Shown here piece by piece: positions 1 through 5,812 of a DNA stretch of 9,369 nt. The notes beneath the pieces are model-generated. The model searched no databases, had not been told where the DNA came from, and worked only from the letters and a program-made list of their open reading frames with translations. Source of the stretch: Fidelibacterota bacterium (GTDB lineage: Bacteria > Fidelibacterota > UBA2242); assembly GCA_023229045.1 (NCBI GenBank), contig JALOAB010000072.1, positions 1-9,369 on the forward strand, read 5' to 3'. Position 1 is the first letter of the stretch. Each line of letters starts with the position of its first letter. A program made the position numbers and the translations under genes.

Positions 1-10
1 GAAAAATTCA

Positions 11-160
11 GATTTCAAATTTCAAATCTCAAAATGAATGCCTCAATGCCTTAATGACTATAAATGATCATCAATGACTCCGGCGGTAGCCGGACAATGA
101 CTATTGTATGACTATTGAATGACTCCGTCAGTCAGCGACCAATGACTATCGAATGACGCA
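11..160 (-). repeat. Modular interspersed repeat, left copy
   Basis: On the plus strand the hexamer AATGAC, or a one-base variant, starts at about 53, 63, 73, 96, 107, 118, 141 and 152. Spacing is 10-11 bp, with two gaps of 23 bp. The first gap (73 to 96) holds a perfect 6-bp hairpin, TCCGGC GGTA GCCGGA at 79-94. The second (118 to 141) holds a degenerate hairpin around 122-139. The outer end (about 16-52) is AT-rich and contains CAAATTTCAAATCTC followed by AAAATGAATGCCTCAATG. The reverse complement is collinear with the repeats at 9174-9369, so this copy is assigned to the minus strand relative to them. It looks like a non-coding intergenic repeat of unknown function; no ORF crosses it. Confidence 0.85.
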
Positions 161-186
161 TTTTCAGATTTGGCGATCTGGCTGTT

Positions 187-201
187 CGGAATTAAATTCC
201 G
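187..201. promoter_or_regulatory. 15-nt perfect palindrome in the ychF leader
   Basis: The sequence is CGGAATT A AATTCCG, a 7+1+7 perfect inverted repeat 33 nt before the start codon of the YchF-like gene. A TATAGT hexamer at 210-215 could be a -10 element, but I see no convincing -35 at the right spacing. The palindrome could be an operator. It could also be a weak hairpin, because the run CCGCTTTTT follows it. Its function is inferred only. Confidence 0.35.
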
Positions 202-233
202 CCGCTTTTTATAGTTAATCTCATGGAGAAAAT

Positions 234-1316
234 ATGCAAATTGGCATTACCGGCTTGCCTTACGCCGGTAAATCTACCCTGTTCACCACTTTACTAAGTC
301 GTAAAAGTGAGTCCGATTCTTTTCATAAGAAGGAAACCGAGAAAGGCATTGTCAAGGTGCCGGACGCCCGACTCGACCACTTGACGGAGATTTTCAATCC
401 GCGTCGTAAAGTTCCAGCCACAATCGAGTACCTTAAAGTCCCCGGTCTTGATAGTCAATCGTCAGCCACCAAGGGTCTGCCGGTGCATTTCCTTTCCAAC
501 CTCAAAACCGTGGACGTGATTTTACTGGTCGTGCGGGCTTTTGAAAATCCACTCTACCCGCATCCCTTGAACCGTATCGATCCGCAAAGTGATATCAATT
601 TCGTCAACACTGAATTCCTTCTGAGCGATCTGGCAATTATCGAAACCCGCATCGAACGCATCGAGAAACAACTTAGCAAAGTGCATAATGAAACCTATCA
701 GAAAGAACTGGAACTGCTTTTCAAATGCCGCAATTTCCTCGAAGACGAAAAACCTCTGCGCGCCCTGACACTCTCACCGGAAGAGGATAAACTCCTGCGC
801 GGATTCCAGTTTCTGACCGCCAAACCTCTCATAATTGTAATAAACATCGACGAAAAAGAAATCCCGCAGGCTGAAGAAATCGCAAATCGCTTTTCGTATT
901 TAAAGACTATCAATACAACCTACACCGTTCTGTGCGCCGCGCTCGAAAAGGAAATTTCAGAACTCGAACCGGCTGACCAATCCCTTTTTCTGGAAGAAGC
1001 GGGGATTGCTGAACCGGCTCTCAATCGCCTGATCCGTCTGTCGTATGAATTGCTCGGCTACATTTCCTTTTTCACGGTTGGGGAAGATGAATGCCGCGCC
1101 TGGACGATCATCAATGGTGACAATGCCCAAAAAGCCGGACGCGCGATTCATTCCGACATCGAACGCGGTTTCATTCGCGCCGAGATCGTACATTACACTA
1201 CCCTGCTCGAAAATGGTAGTCTATCAGCCTGCCGCTCCAAGGGTCTGATTCGTTCGGAAGGGCGCGATTATATCATAAAGGATGGCGACGTAATCGAGTT
1301 CCGTTTTAATGTCTGA
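234..1316 (+). CDS. ychF: Divergent YchF/OLA1-family P-loop ATPase
   Basis: The product has 360 residues, against 363 in E. coli YchF. The family comprises ribosome-associated ATPases of the Obg group that act in the cytoplasm in translation and stress control. The P-loop is GLPYAGKST (7-15) and switch I ends in VPATIEY (60-66). The base-specificity motif is NIDE (204-207), in the NxxE form that makes YchF prefer ATP over GTP, and it is followed by CAA (234-236). A coiled-coil insertion lies at about 130-175. The C-terminal TGS/DUF933 domain runs from about 274 and includes TVGEDECRAWTI, IHSDIERGFIRAE and the terminal FRFNV. The switch II segment is odd: the usual VDIAGL reads LKVPGL, so the conserved Asp is Lys68, and the following Gly/Lys-rich loop is lost at unchanged length. 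The start is supported by GGAGAA 4 nt upstream of the ATG. This may be a paralogue beside a canonical YchF elsewhere. The family call is firm; activity is uncertain. Confidence 0.93.
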   Translation: MQIGITGLPYAGKSTLFTTLLSRKSESDSFHKKETEKGIVKVPDARLDHLTEIFNPRRKVPATIEYLKVPGLDSQSSATKGLPVHFLSNLKTVDVILLVVRAFENPLYPHPLNRIDPQSDINFVNTEFLLSDLAIIETRIERIEKQLSKVHNETYQKELELLFKCRNFLEDEKPLRALTLSPEEDKLLRGFQFLTAKPLIIVINIDEKEIPQAEEIANRFSYLKTINTTYTVLCAALEKEISELEPADQSLFLEEAGIAEPALNRLIRLSYELLGYISFFTVGEDECRAWTIINGDNAQKAGRAIHSDIERGFIRAEIVHYTTLLENGSLSACRSKGLIRSEGRDYIIKDGDVIEFRFNV

Positions 1317-1321
1317 GAATT

Positions 1322-1462
1322 TTTAGACAAGATTAACAAGATTTACAGGATTTGCTCTATTAATGCCGTTCCGTGTCCCGGCATTTACCGGGGTGAGGAA
1401 TCGGCTATGTCATAATTACGACTTTGAGAGCAATATTAATCATCTTGTAAATCTTGTCTAAA
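1322..1462. repeat. 141-bp nested imperfect palindrome between convergent genes
   Basis: Several inverted-repeat layers share one centre. The outer arms are TTTAGACAAGATT (1322-1334) and its near-complement AATCTTGTCTAAA (1450-1462). Next come TTGCTCT (1352-1358) with AGAGCAA (1427-1433), then GCCGTTCC (1365-1372) with GGAATCGGC (1397-1405, one bulged T). Innermost is CCCGG (1377-1381) with CCGGG (1388-1392), closing the loop CATTTA. The left arm has about three 9-nt units of the type ACAAGATTT and the right arm about two. It lies between the stop codons of two convergent genes. It could work as a bidirectional terminator or be a MITE-like relic. The ACAGGATTTACAGGATT style resembles intergenic repeats I know from many environmental genomes. 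Confidence 0.8.
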
Positions 1463-1467
1463 GATAC

Positions 1468-1500
1468 ATTCGCGTCTGTTTGTGTTCATTCGTGGTTTAA
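1468..1500. repeat. Short intergenic repeat that forms the 3' end of the HAD gene
   Basis: Read on the minus strand, this stretch begins AACCACGAATGAACACAAAC and continues into ACGCGAATG. I recognise this type of sequence as a widespread short intergenic repeat in environmental bacterial genomes; that is recall, and no copy count was made. It directly abuts the 141-bp palindrome. It supplies the last codons (Leu-Asn-His-Glu) and the TGA stop of the phosphatase gene on the minus strand. Confidence 0.5.
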
Positions 1501-2196
1501 AAATATCTGATTAAACCAGTCGCGCACCGGCTCAAGCGGCTCAAAACTTTCGATTAAAAGTTCGGGTTTTTCCGATTCGATCAATGCCCGCCACTCCGGA
1601 CGTCGCAAGACAATAACCGATTGCATCCGATTGACGTGCGCACAGCGGATGTCATAAATTGTATCGCCGACGACAATGACTTTATCAGGTTCGAAATTCT
1701 CCTGAAACATTTCGCGGGTCTTTTTTAAAGCAATCCGCGGCAGTTCATTGCGACTGGCGTCGTCATCGCCGAAAACGCCAAAGTCAAAATAGCGCCACAA
1801 GTCGAAAGGCGCCAGTTTTATACGGGCTCCGCGTCGGACATTGCCGGTCACGATGCCCATCCGCACTGGTTGCTCCATGAGATAATCCAGGAAATCAAAC
1901 GCCCCCGGATAAACCCACTTATCGGTTGCCGACGGATAATCGCGTTCGAAAATCTCCAGATAACGGGCGATTATTCTGTCAGGAAGACCATCATCGCCGG
2001 GTGGAATGCCGAGTTGCCTGAGAGCATCGGTTACAATCAGCGGATCCGTTAGTCCGGCTAATTGTCCGACTTCAAAAGTGAACACCTGACCGGTGACGTC
2101 GAGAATCGCCTGGCGCAGAGCATGCCGCGGAGTCATGCCGGGCGTAATCAAAGTGCCGTCAATATCGATTAAAACGAGGAATTTATTGGATGGCAT
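1486..2196 (-). CDS. HAD-superfamily hydrolase, phosphoglycolate phosphatase-like
   Basis: The product has 236 residues. It is a cytoplasmic HAD phosphatase with a C1-type helical cap. Motif I is DIDGT (11-15), with Asp11 the nucleophile and Asp13 the acid/base. Motif II is the Thr of IVTGN (115-119). The motif III basic residue is probably Lys127 in RIKLAPFDL or Lys158/Lys159. Motif IV is VVGDTIYD (175-182). The stretch TGNVRRGARIKL followed by FGDDDASRNELP (142-153) fits a branch annotated as phosphoglycolate-phosphatase-like. The true substrate cannot be read from sequence. The start is preceded by the weak purine-rich site AGAAAGAG. The gene converges on the YchF-like gene and diverges from the next HAD gene, so it is probably monocistronic. 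The last residues (LNHE) and the stop lie in repeat DNA, so the original C-terminus may have been replaced. Confidence 0.9.
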   Translation of the reverse strand: MPSNKFLVLIDIDGTLITPGMTPRHALRQAILDVTGQVFTFEVGQLAGLTDPLIVTDALRQLGIPPGDDGLPDRIIARYLEIFERDYPSATDKWVYPGAFDFLDYLMEQPVRMGIVTGNVRRGARIKLAPFDLWRYFDFGVFGDDDASRNELPRIALKKTREMFQENFEPDKVIVVGDTIYDIRCAHVNRMQSVIVLRRPEWRALIESEKPELLIESFEPLEPVRDWFNQIFLNHE

Positions 2197-2418
2197 TACT
2201 TACTCTTTCTATATGGCTGAGATACATTTCTGAAGTCTATATTTTTTTATCAGCTTAGTATTTTGAATATCATCATTGAACCTTTACTTCGTGCTAAAAT
2301 CTGAAAACTTTTTGATCTGGGCAAGGTTTTTTGAATTGAGTACGGCTAAAAAAGTTGGAGGTTTCGGTGTTAAATGATAATTTCTGCCCCGATTTTATGA
2401 ACATATTGATGACTTGAT

Positions 2419-3099
2419 ATGCCCAGAGAATTTGATTTAATAATTTTCGACCAGGACGGAACCCTCTATCCTGTTTCACCGGAAATGGATGCCATTTATC
2501 CCGCTGTCGCGTTGGAGTTGGCCGCCAAATCTGTCAGGCGTCAACCTTCCGAGATCAAAGCCGATTTTGAGCGTAAAAGGTTTGAGTTAGCCTGCCAGTT
2601 GAACGGTTCACCGACCAGTACCCTGACCCTGATGTATCACTATGATGCCGATATGCGGGAATTCGAGCAGGAAATCACCCGACGCATTCAATTGGAGAAA
2701 TATGTCCGTCCCGATCCGGTTGTAATGAAGGTAGTGGCTACCATCGCCCAGCACTACCCGGTTTTCCTTTTTACTACCAATAATGGCTCGACCACCGCAA
2801 AAATCCTAAATTATCTGCAACTTGCGAAGTATTTTCCACCCGCCAGGCGTCTGACGTTCAGCGATATAAACGCTTTGCCGATCAGCAAGCCGGCTAAGAT
2901 CGAATATCTCAAACCATTTCTGAAAGGTTATGAGTTAATTCTGAAAAAATATGATGTACAACCGCAACGCACCTTAATGGTTGGCGATTCGCTGAACATG
3001 GATATCCTCCCGGCTGAGCGGCTCGGTATGGCTACTTATCATGTTAAAAATCCGGCAGATTTATATGCCCTGCCGGAATGGCTGAAAATTGCTCAATAG
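2419..3099 (+). CDS. HAD-superfamily hydrolase, pyrimidine 5'-nucleotidase-like
   Basis: The product has 226 residues. Motif I is FDQDGTLYP (10-18), giving Asp11 and Asp13. The DGTLYP form is typical of the SDT1/pyrimidine 5'-nucleotidase branch and related small phosphatases. An all-helical cap occupies about 20-95. Motif II is FLFTTNN (116-122), motif III Lys157 in ISKP, and motif IV MVGDSLNMD (187-195) with Asp190 and Asp195. A soluble Mg-dependent phosphomonoesterase is expected; the substrate is unknown. The ATG is the first start after an in-frame TGA at 2410-2412, and no Shine-Dalgarno sequence is visible before it. The 222-nt space to the divergent HAD gene is AT-rich and should carry promoters for both, but I could not assign any with confidence. 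Sequence similarity to the other HAD protein is limited to the motifs, so they are not a recent duplication. Confidence 0.88.
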   Translation: MPREFDLIIFDQDGTLYPVSPEMDAIYPAVALELAAKSVRRQPSEIKADFERKRFELACQLNGSPTSTLTLMYHYDADMREFEQEITRRIQLEKYVRPDPVVMKVVATIAQHYPVFLFTTNNGSTTAKILNYLQLAKYFPPARRLTFSDINALPISKPAKIEYLKPFLKGYELILKKYDVQPQRTLMVGDSLNMDILPAERLGMATYHVKNPADLYALPEWLKIAQ

Positions 3100-3361
3100 T
3101 CACAAGTAATATACCCACACCGCAGGACGTAGTCAGTATTGGTAAAGTTAAATTCTTATCGCCACGCTCCCGCGCATTGCGACAGATTTAAAAATTGCTT
3201 GCATGTTAGTTAAATCTATTTTATTTTTACTCGCATTTTGTGGAAAATTGATTTGGATTTAATAGTTAAATGATGAATAGCAATCTTAAAATAAAAACCA
3301 AATCCGCGCTCGCCCGCAATTGCACTCTATTCGTTACGATCGCTAAGAAGCCGGACATATA
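3100..3361. other. Gene-free AT-rich intergenic stretch upstream of the dapA leader
   Basis: No plausible ORF or RNA gene was seen here. The stretch is AT-rich between about 3185 and 3300. It contains a short inverted pair, GATTTGG near 3250 and CCAAATC near 3298, and possible but unconvincing promoter hexamers (TTGCAT near 3200, TATTTT about 17 nt on). The dapA promoter most likely lies in this stretch, because the terminator-like hairpin at 3395-3427 leaves no room for one closer to the gene. Confidence 0.5.
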
Positions 3362-3362
3362 A

Positions 3363-3399
3363 CCCCCGCAAGAATGATTGTATATTTATACATAGGGGG
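3363..3399 (+). promoter_or_regulatory. Possible anti-terminator fold in the dapA leader
   Basis: CCCCC at 3363-3367 can pair with GGGGG at 3395-3399. The enclosed sequence contains its own hairpin, TGTAT ATTT ATACA at 3379-3392. This pairing uses the same G-run as the terminator stem downstream (3395-3416), so the two folds exclude each other. The outer stem is only 5 bp. No lysine riboswitch or T-box consensus was recognised. Confidence 0.3.
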
Positions 3400-3427
3400 C
3401 TCGCATGACAGCCCCCGTTTTTGTTTA
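3395..3427 (+). terminator. Terminator-like hairpin (attenuator candidate) before dapA
   Basis: GGGGGCT (3395-3401) pairs perfectly with AGCCCCC (3410-3416) around an 8-nt loop. It is followed by GTTTTTGTTT, the form of a Rho-independent terminator. Only about 25 nt separate the tail from the dapA start, including a good ribosome-binding site (GTGAGG). It may end transcripts from the HAD gene about 300 nt upstream, or act as an attenuator for dapA-dapB. Confidence 0.75.
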
Positions 3428-3452
3428 TTAACATTTAACCAGTGAGGTAATC

Positions 3453-4331
3453 ATGTTTAGAGGATTAGGCACAGCGCTGATCACACCTTTTACCGATGAA
3501 GGTGAGGTTGATTATGAAGCGCTCAGGAAATTAATTCACTATCAGATCGAACACGGAACCGACAGTCTGATAGTGCTTGGAACGACCGGCGAAGCTCCTT
3601 CAATCTTAGAACCCGAACGGGCAAAGATAGTTGAAATTGCCATCCGGGAAGCCAATCATCGCATTCCGGTGATCATTGGAACCGGCTCGAACTGTCTCGA
3701 TTCGGTCTTGAAATATAACCGTATGGCTGAGGAAATGAATGCCGACGGCGTTCTGATTGTGACGCCTTACTACAACAAGGGCACCCAGGAATCGATTTTC
3801 CAGTATTACCGGCATATCGCCGAGCGCACCCGACTACCTATAATCGTGTACAACGTTCCCACCCGCACCGGTTTTAATCTCCTGCCGGATACGATGTTTC
3901 GCATTTTCAAAGCCTGTTCAAACATCGTTGGCATCAAGGAAGCCAATGCCGATTTCGGGCAATTGACAAAGCTCATGGCGGGAAGACCGGAAGGCATGCT
4001 GGTTTTTTCCGGTAATGACGACATAACTCTGCCGTTTATGGCGCTGGGCGCTGAGGGCGTGATTTCGGTCGTTGGCAATATCATCCCGGCTGAGATGAAA
4101 ACCCTGACCACTCACATGCTGGCCGGCGATCTGGATGGCGCGCGTAATATCCATGATCGTTACCTGGAATTGATTAACGCCATGTTTGTGGAAGTCAATC
4201 CGATTCCCGTCAAATTTGCGGCTTCGCGCCTGAATTTATGCCGCAACGTTCTGCGTCTGCCATTAATCCCTTTATCGGAAAAAAATGCGCAGGTTGTGGC
4301 GAGCCTGATGCAAGCCCAGGGGTTGCTATGA
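3453..4331 (+). CDS. dapA: 4-hydroxy-tetrahydrodipicolinate synthase
   Basis: The product has 292 residues, the usual length for DapA, and is a single TIM barrel. It condenses pyruvate with L-aspartate 4-semialdehyde, the first committed step of diaminopimelate and lysine synthesis in the cytoplasm. Visible catalytic residues match E. coli numbering. They are Thr44-Thr45 in LGTTGEAPS, Tyr133 and Arg138 in VYNVPTRTG, and the Schiff-base lysine Lys162 in IVGIKEAN (Lys161 in E. coli). The barrel-end signature PYYNKG (105-110) and GNDD (187-190) are also present. GAGG lies 8 nt before the ATG. The stop overlaps the dapB start by 4 nt (ATGA), indicating translational coupling in a two-gene operon. 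The hairpin just upstream suggests control by attenuation. I see no sign that it is one of the DapA-like aldolases (NanA, KDG aldolase), since dapB adjoins it. Confidence 0.97.
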   Translation: MFRGLGTALITPFTDEGEVDYEALRKLIHYQIEHGTDSLIVLGTTGEAPSILEPERAKIVEIAIREANHRIPVIIGTGSNCLDSVLKYNRMAEEMNADGVLIVTPYYNKGTQESIFQYYRHIAERTRLPIIVYNVPTRTGFNLLPDTMFRIFKACSNIVGIKEANADFGQLTKLMAGRPEGMLVFSGNDDITLPFMALGAEGVISVVGNIIPAEMKTLTTHMLAGDLDGARNIHDRYLELINAMFVEVNPIPVKFAASRLNLCRNVLRLPLIPLSEKNAQVVASLMQAQGLL

Positions 4332-4978
4332 GGTACGGAATAATCGGCTCCAGTGGACGGATGGGAATGGAGATCGAAAGCCTTTTTCAGGAAAAAGGAC
4401 ATGAACTCGTCCTTCGTCTCGACGATAAAGGCGTCGAAAGAATTTCCACCCCGCAGATTTTAATCGACTTTTCACTGCCGGCGGCTTTGGAAAAAACAGT
4501 CGAACTGCTCCACGAGTATAAATGCCCCCTGGTGACCGGCGTGACCGGTTATAGCTCTGAACAGAATGAACAGATCAAAGCGCTCGGCAAAGAGGTCGCC
4601 GTCGTTCAGTCATTCAACTTCTCCATCGGCATCCATCTGATGCTGAAAATGACCCGCCTATTAAATGATACCCTATCGGACTGGGACGTGGAAATCAGCG
4701 AGACTCATCACCGTTTTAAGAAAGATAAGCCGAGCGGCACCGCTAAGACTCTGGCGGCGCTATTCGACCGCGAGATAACGGTCAACTCCAGCCGTCTGGG
4801 CAATATTCCCGGCGATCATACCGTCACATTTGGTGGTCTGGGAGAGATTCTCAGTCTTTCACATCGCGTGCTGTCACGGCATACTTTTGCAGAAGGCGCC
4901 CTCCTTGCGGCTAAATTCGCCCTCCAGCGCCCGGCCGGATATTACACTTTCAGCGATGTCTTGTCTCAGAGTAACTAA
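4328..4978 (+). CDS. dapB: 4-hydroxy-tetrahydrodipicolinate reductase, short form
   Basis: The product has 216 residues. This is the length of Thermotoga maritima DapB, about 55 residues shorter than the E. coli enzyme, and the sequence resembles the Thermotoga form. It reduces the DapA product with NAD(P)H. The nucleotide-binding loop is GSSGRMG (7-13). LIDFS (45-49) and TGVTGYS (70-76) line the cofactor site, and SFNFSIG (95-101) follows. The catalytic segment EISETHHRFKKDKPSGTA (122-139) has the His-His pair at 127-128 and Lys134 before PSGTA. GDHTVTFGG (162-170) and SRHTFAEGA (183-191) complete the C-terminal domain. Two Asp residues (32-33) after the second strand may favour NADH; this is inference. 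The chosen start overlaps the dapA stop and has AGGGG before it. A longer in-frame start at 4238 would overlap dapA by 94 nt and add no conserved sequence. Confidence 0.96.
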   Translation: MRYGIIGSSGRMGMEIESLFQEKGHELVLRLDDKGVERISTPQILIDFSLPAALEKTVELLHEYKCPLVTGVTGYSSEQNEQIKALGKEVAVVQSFNFSIGIHLMLKMTRLLNDTLSDWDVEISETHHRFKKDKPSGTAKTLAALFDREITVNSSRLGNIPGDHTVTFGGLGEILSLSHRVLSRHTFAEGALLAAKFALQRPAGYYTFSDVLSQSN

Positions 4979-5098
4979 CGATCTACTGTAACATCCGCAA
5001 TGTAATCGATAATTCATCACCAACGTAAATATTGATACAGAAAGGCACTATTAATTAATCCGGAGAGAGATTTTTAAAAGTTCGATTGTGATTCATCA

Positions 5099-5127
5099 TT
5101 GATTATTTCCTTTTTTCTGTCTATTAT
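5099..5127 (+). promoter_or_regulatory. Sigma70-type promoter placed for a leaderless transcript
   Basis: The -35 TTGATT (5099-5104) and -10 TATTAT (5122-5127) are separated by exactly 17 nt. The expected transcription start, 6-9 nt past the -10, falls at about 5134-5136, on or beside the ATG at 5136. There is no Shine-Dalgarno sequence between the -10 and the ATG, and an in-frame TGA at 5100-5102 rules out an upstream start. Confidence 0.55.
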
Positions 5128-5135
5128 TTCCGCGT

Positions 5136-5714
5136 ATGGATAAAAGAACCCGCGAACTGTTTGAAGTCACTCTCTCCGAGACCCAAAGCCGCGTACTGGC
5201 CTCGACTGCGGACGGTATTTCCGTCGAGATCGTGGAACACCTGGGTGAAGCCGATTTTGGTCAGATAGTAAAAATTTCAGAGACACTGGTTGACAATTTC
5301 GGACAGAATGCGCGCTTCAACCGTAACTCGGTTAAGAAGTATTTCAATTATCCCAAGACTCTGCCGTTTGTTATTCGCTATAAAGGTGAGATCGAGGGTT
5401 TTATCGTGGGAGTGCCGCTTGAATATTTCTCCAAGGAAAGCTGGGCGCAATGCGACGAGAACCTCAGCCAGAATAACACCGTTTACACCTATGCTTACAT
5501 CGTGCGCAAAGAGCGGCGGGTGCTCGGACTATCTAAAATTCTTAAACGCGTTTATCAAAATACACTGAAACGGCGCGGTTACAAGTACATTACCGGGCAT
5601 GTCATGCAGGGCGTAACGGCCAATTTTACCCGCAATTATTATATAGTCCGGCAATTCGATAACTGGAACAACACCGGTTTTACTTTCGAATATTATCGCT
5701 CTGCGCTGAAATAA
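5136..5714 (+). CDS. Probable GNAT-family N-acetyltransferase
   Basis: The product has 192 residues and no signal peptide or membrane segment. The fold pattern suits GNAT. A strand LPFVIRYKGEIEGFIVGVP (76-94) is followed by TVYTYAYIV (115-123) as strand beta4. The acetyl-CoA loop would be RRVLGLSKIL (127-136), a variant of the R/Q-x-x-G-x-G/A motif, and helix alpha3 RVYQNTLKRRGY follows. Then YITGHV (151-156) forms beta5, and the aromatic-rich end (NYYIVRQFDNWNNTGFTFEYY) follows. The acceptor is unknown. The gene stands alone: 157 nt after dapB with its own promoter, and convergent with the galU-like gene. The ATG appears leaderless. The gene is certain; the GNAT assignment is likely, but rests on fold pattern and one variant motif. 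Confidence 0.75.
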   Translation: MDKRTRELFEVTLSETQSRVLASTADGISVEIVEHLGEADFGQIVKISETLVDNFGQNARFNRNSVKKYFNYPKTLPFVIRYKGEIEGFIVGVPLEYFSKESWAQCDENLSQNNTVYTYAYIVRKERRVLGLSKILKRVYQNTLKRRGYKYITGHVMQGVTANFTRNYYIVRQFDNWNNTGFTFEYYRSALK

Positions 5715-5772
5715 TTCCGCTAAACGAATTGCTTCGACGTAAGCTTTGAGAATTGCTCTAATAGATTATAAT

Positions 5773-5790
5773 TAATCCAGATCTGGATTA
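5773..5790. repeat. 18-bp perfect palindrome between convergent genes
   Basis: TAATCCAGATCTGGATTA reads identically on both strands. As RNA it forms a 7-bp stem with the loop GATC. It sits 59 nt past the acetyltransferase stop and 23 nt past the galU-like stop on the other strand. A bidirectional terminator is possible, but neither side has a clear T-run, so a protein-binding site is equally possible. Confidence 0.5.
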
Positions 5791-5812
5791 TGAGGATAAA
5801 TTAAAACCGCTT

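Noticed and set aside
1486..3099. Tandem duplication of HAD genes
   Set aside because: The two proteins share only superfamily motifs, differ in cap region and motif I context, and are on opposite strands.
3100..3452. Lysine riboswitch or T-box before dapA
   Set aside because: Expected because dapA is a lysine-pathway gene, but I could not find the conserved core of the L-box or the T-box antiterminator consensus. Only simple hairpins are present. A covariance-model search would settle it.
4238..4327. Longer N-terminus for dapB
   Set aside because: It would overlap dapA by 94 nt, and the extra 30 residues precede the conserved nucleotide-binding loop without homology. The ATGA overlap start gives the normal 216-residue short DapB.
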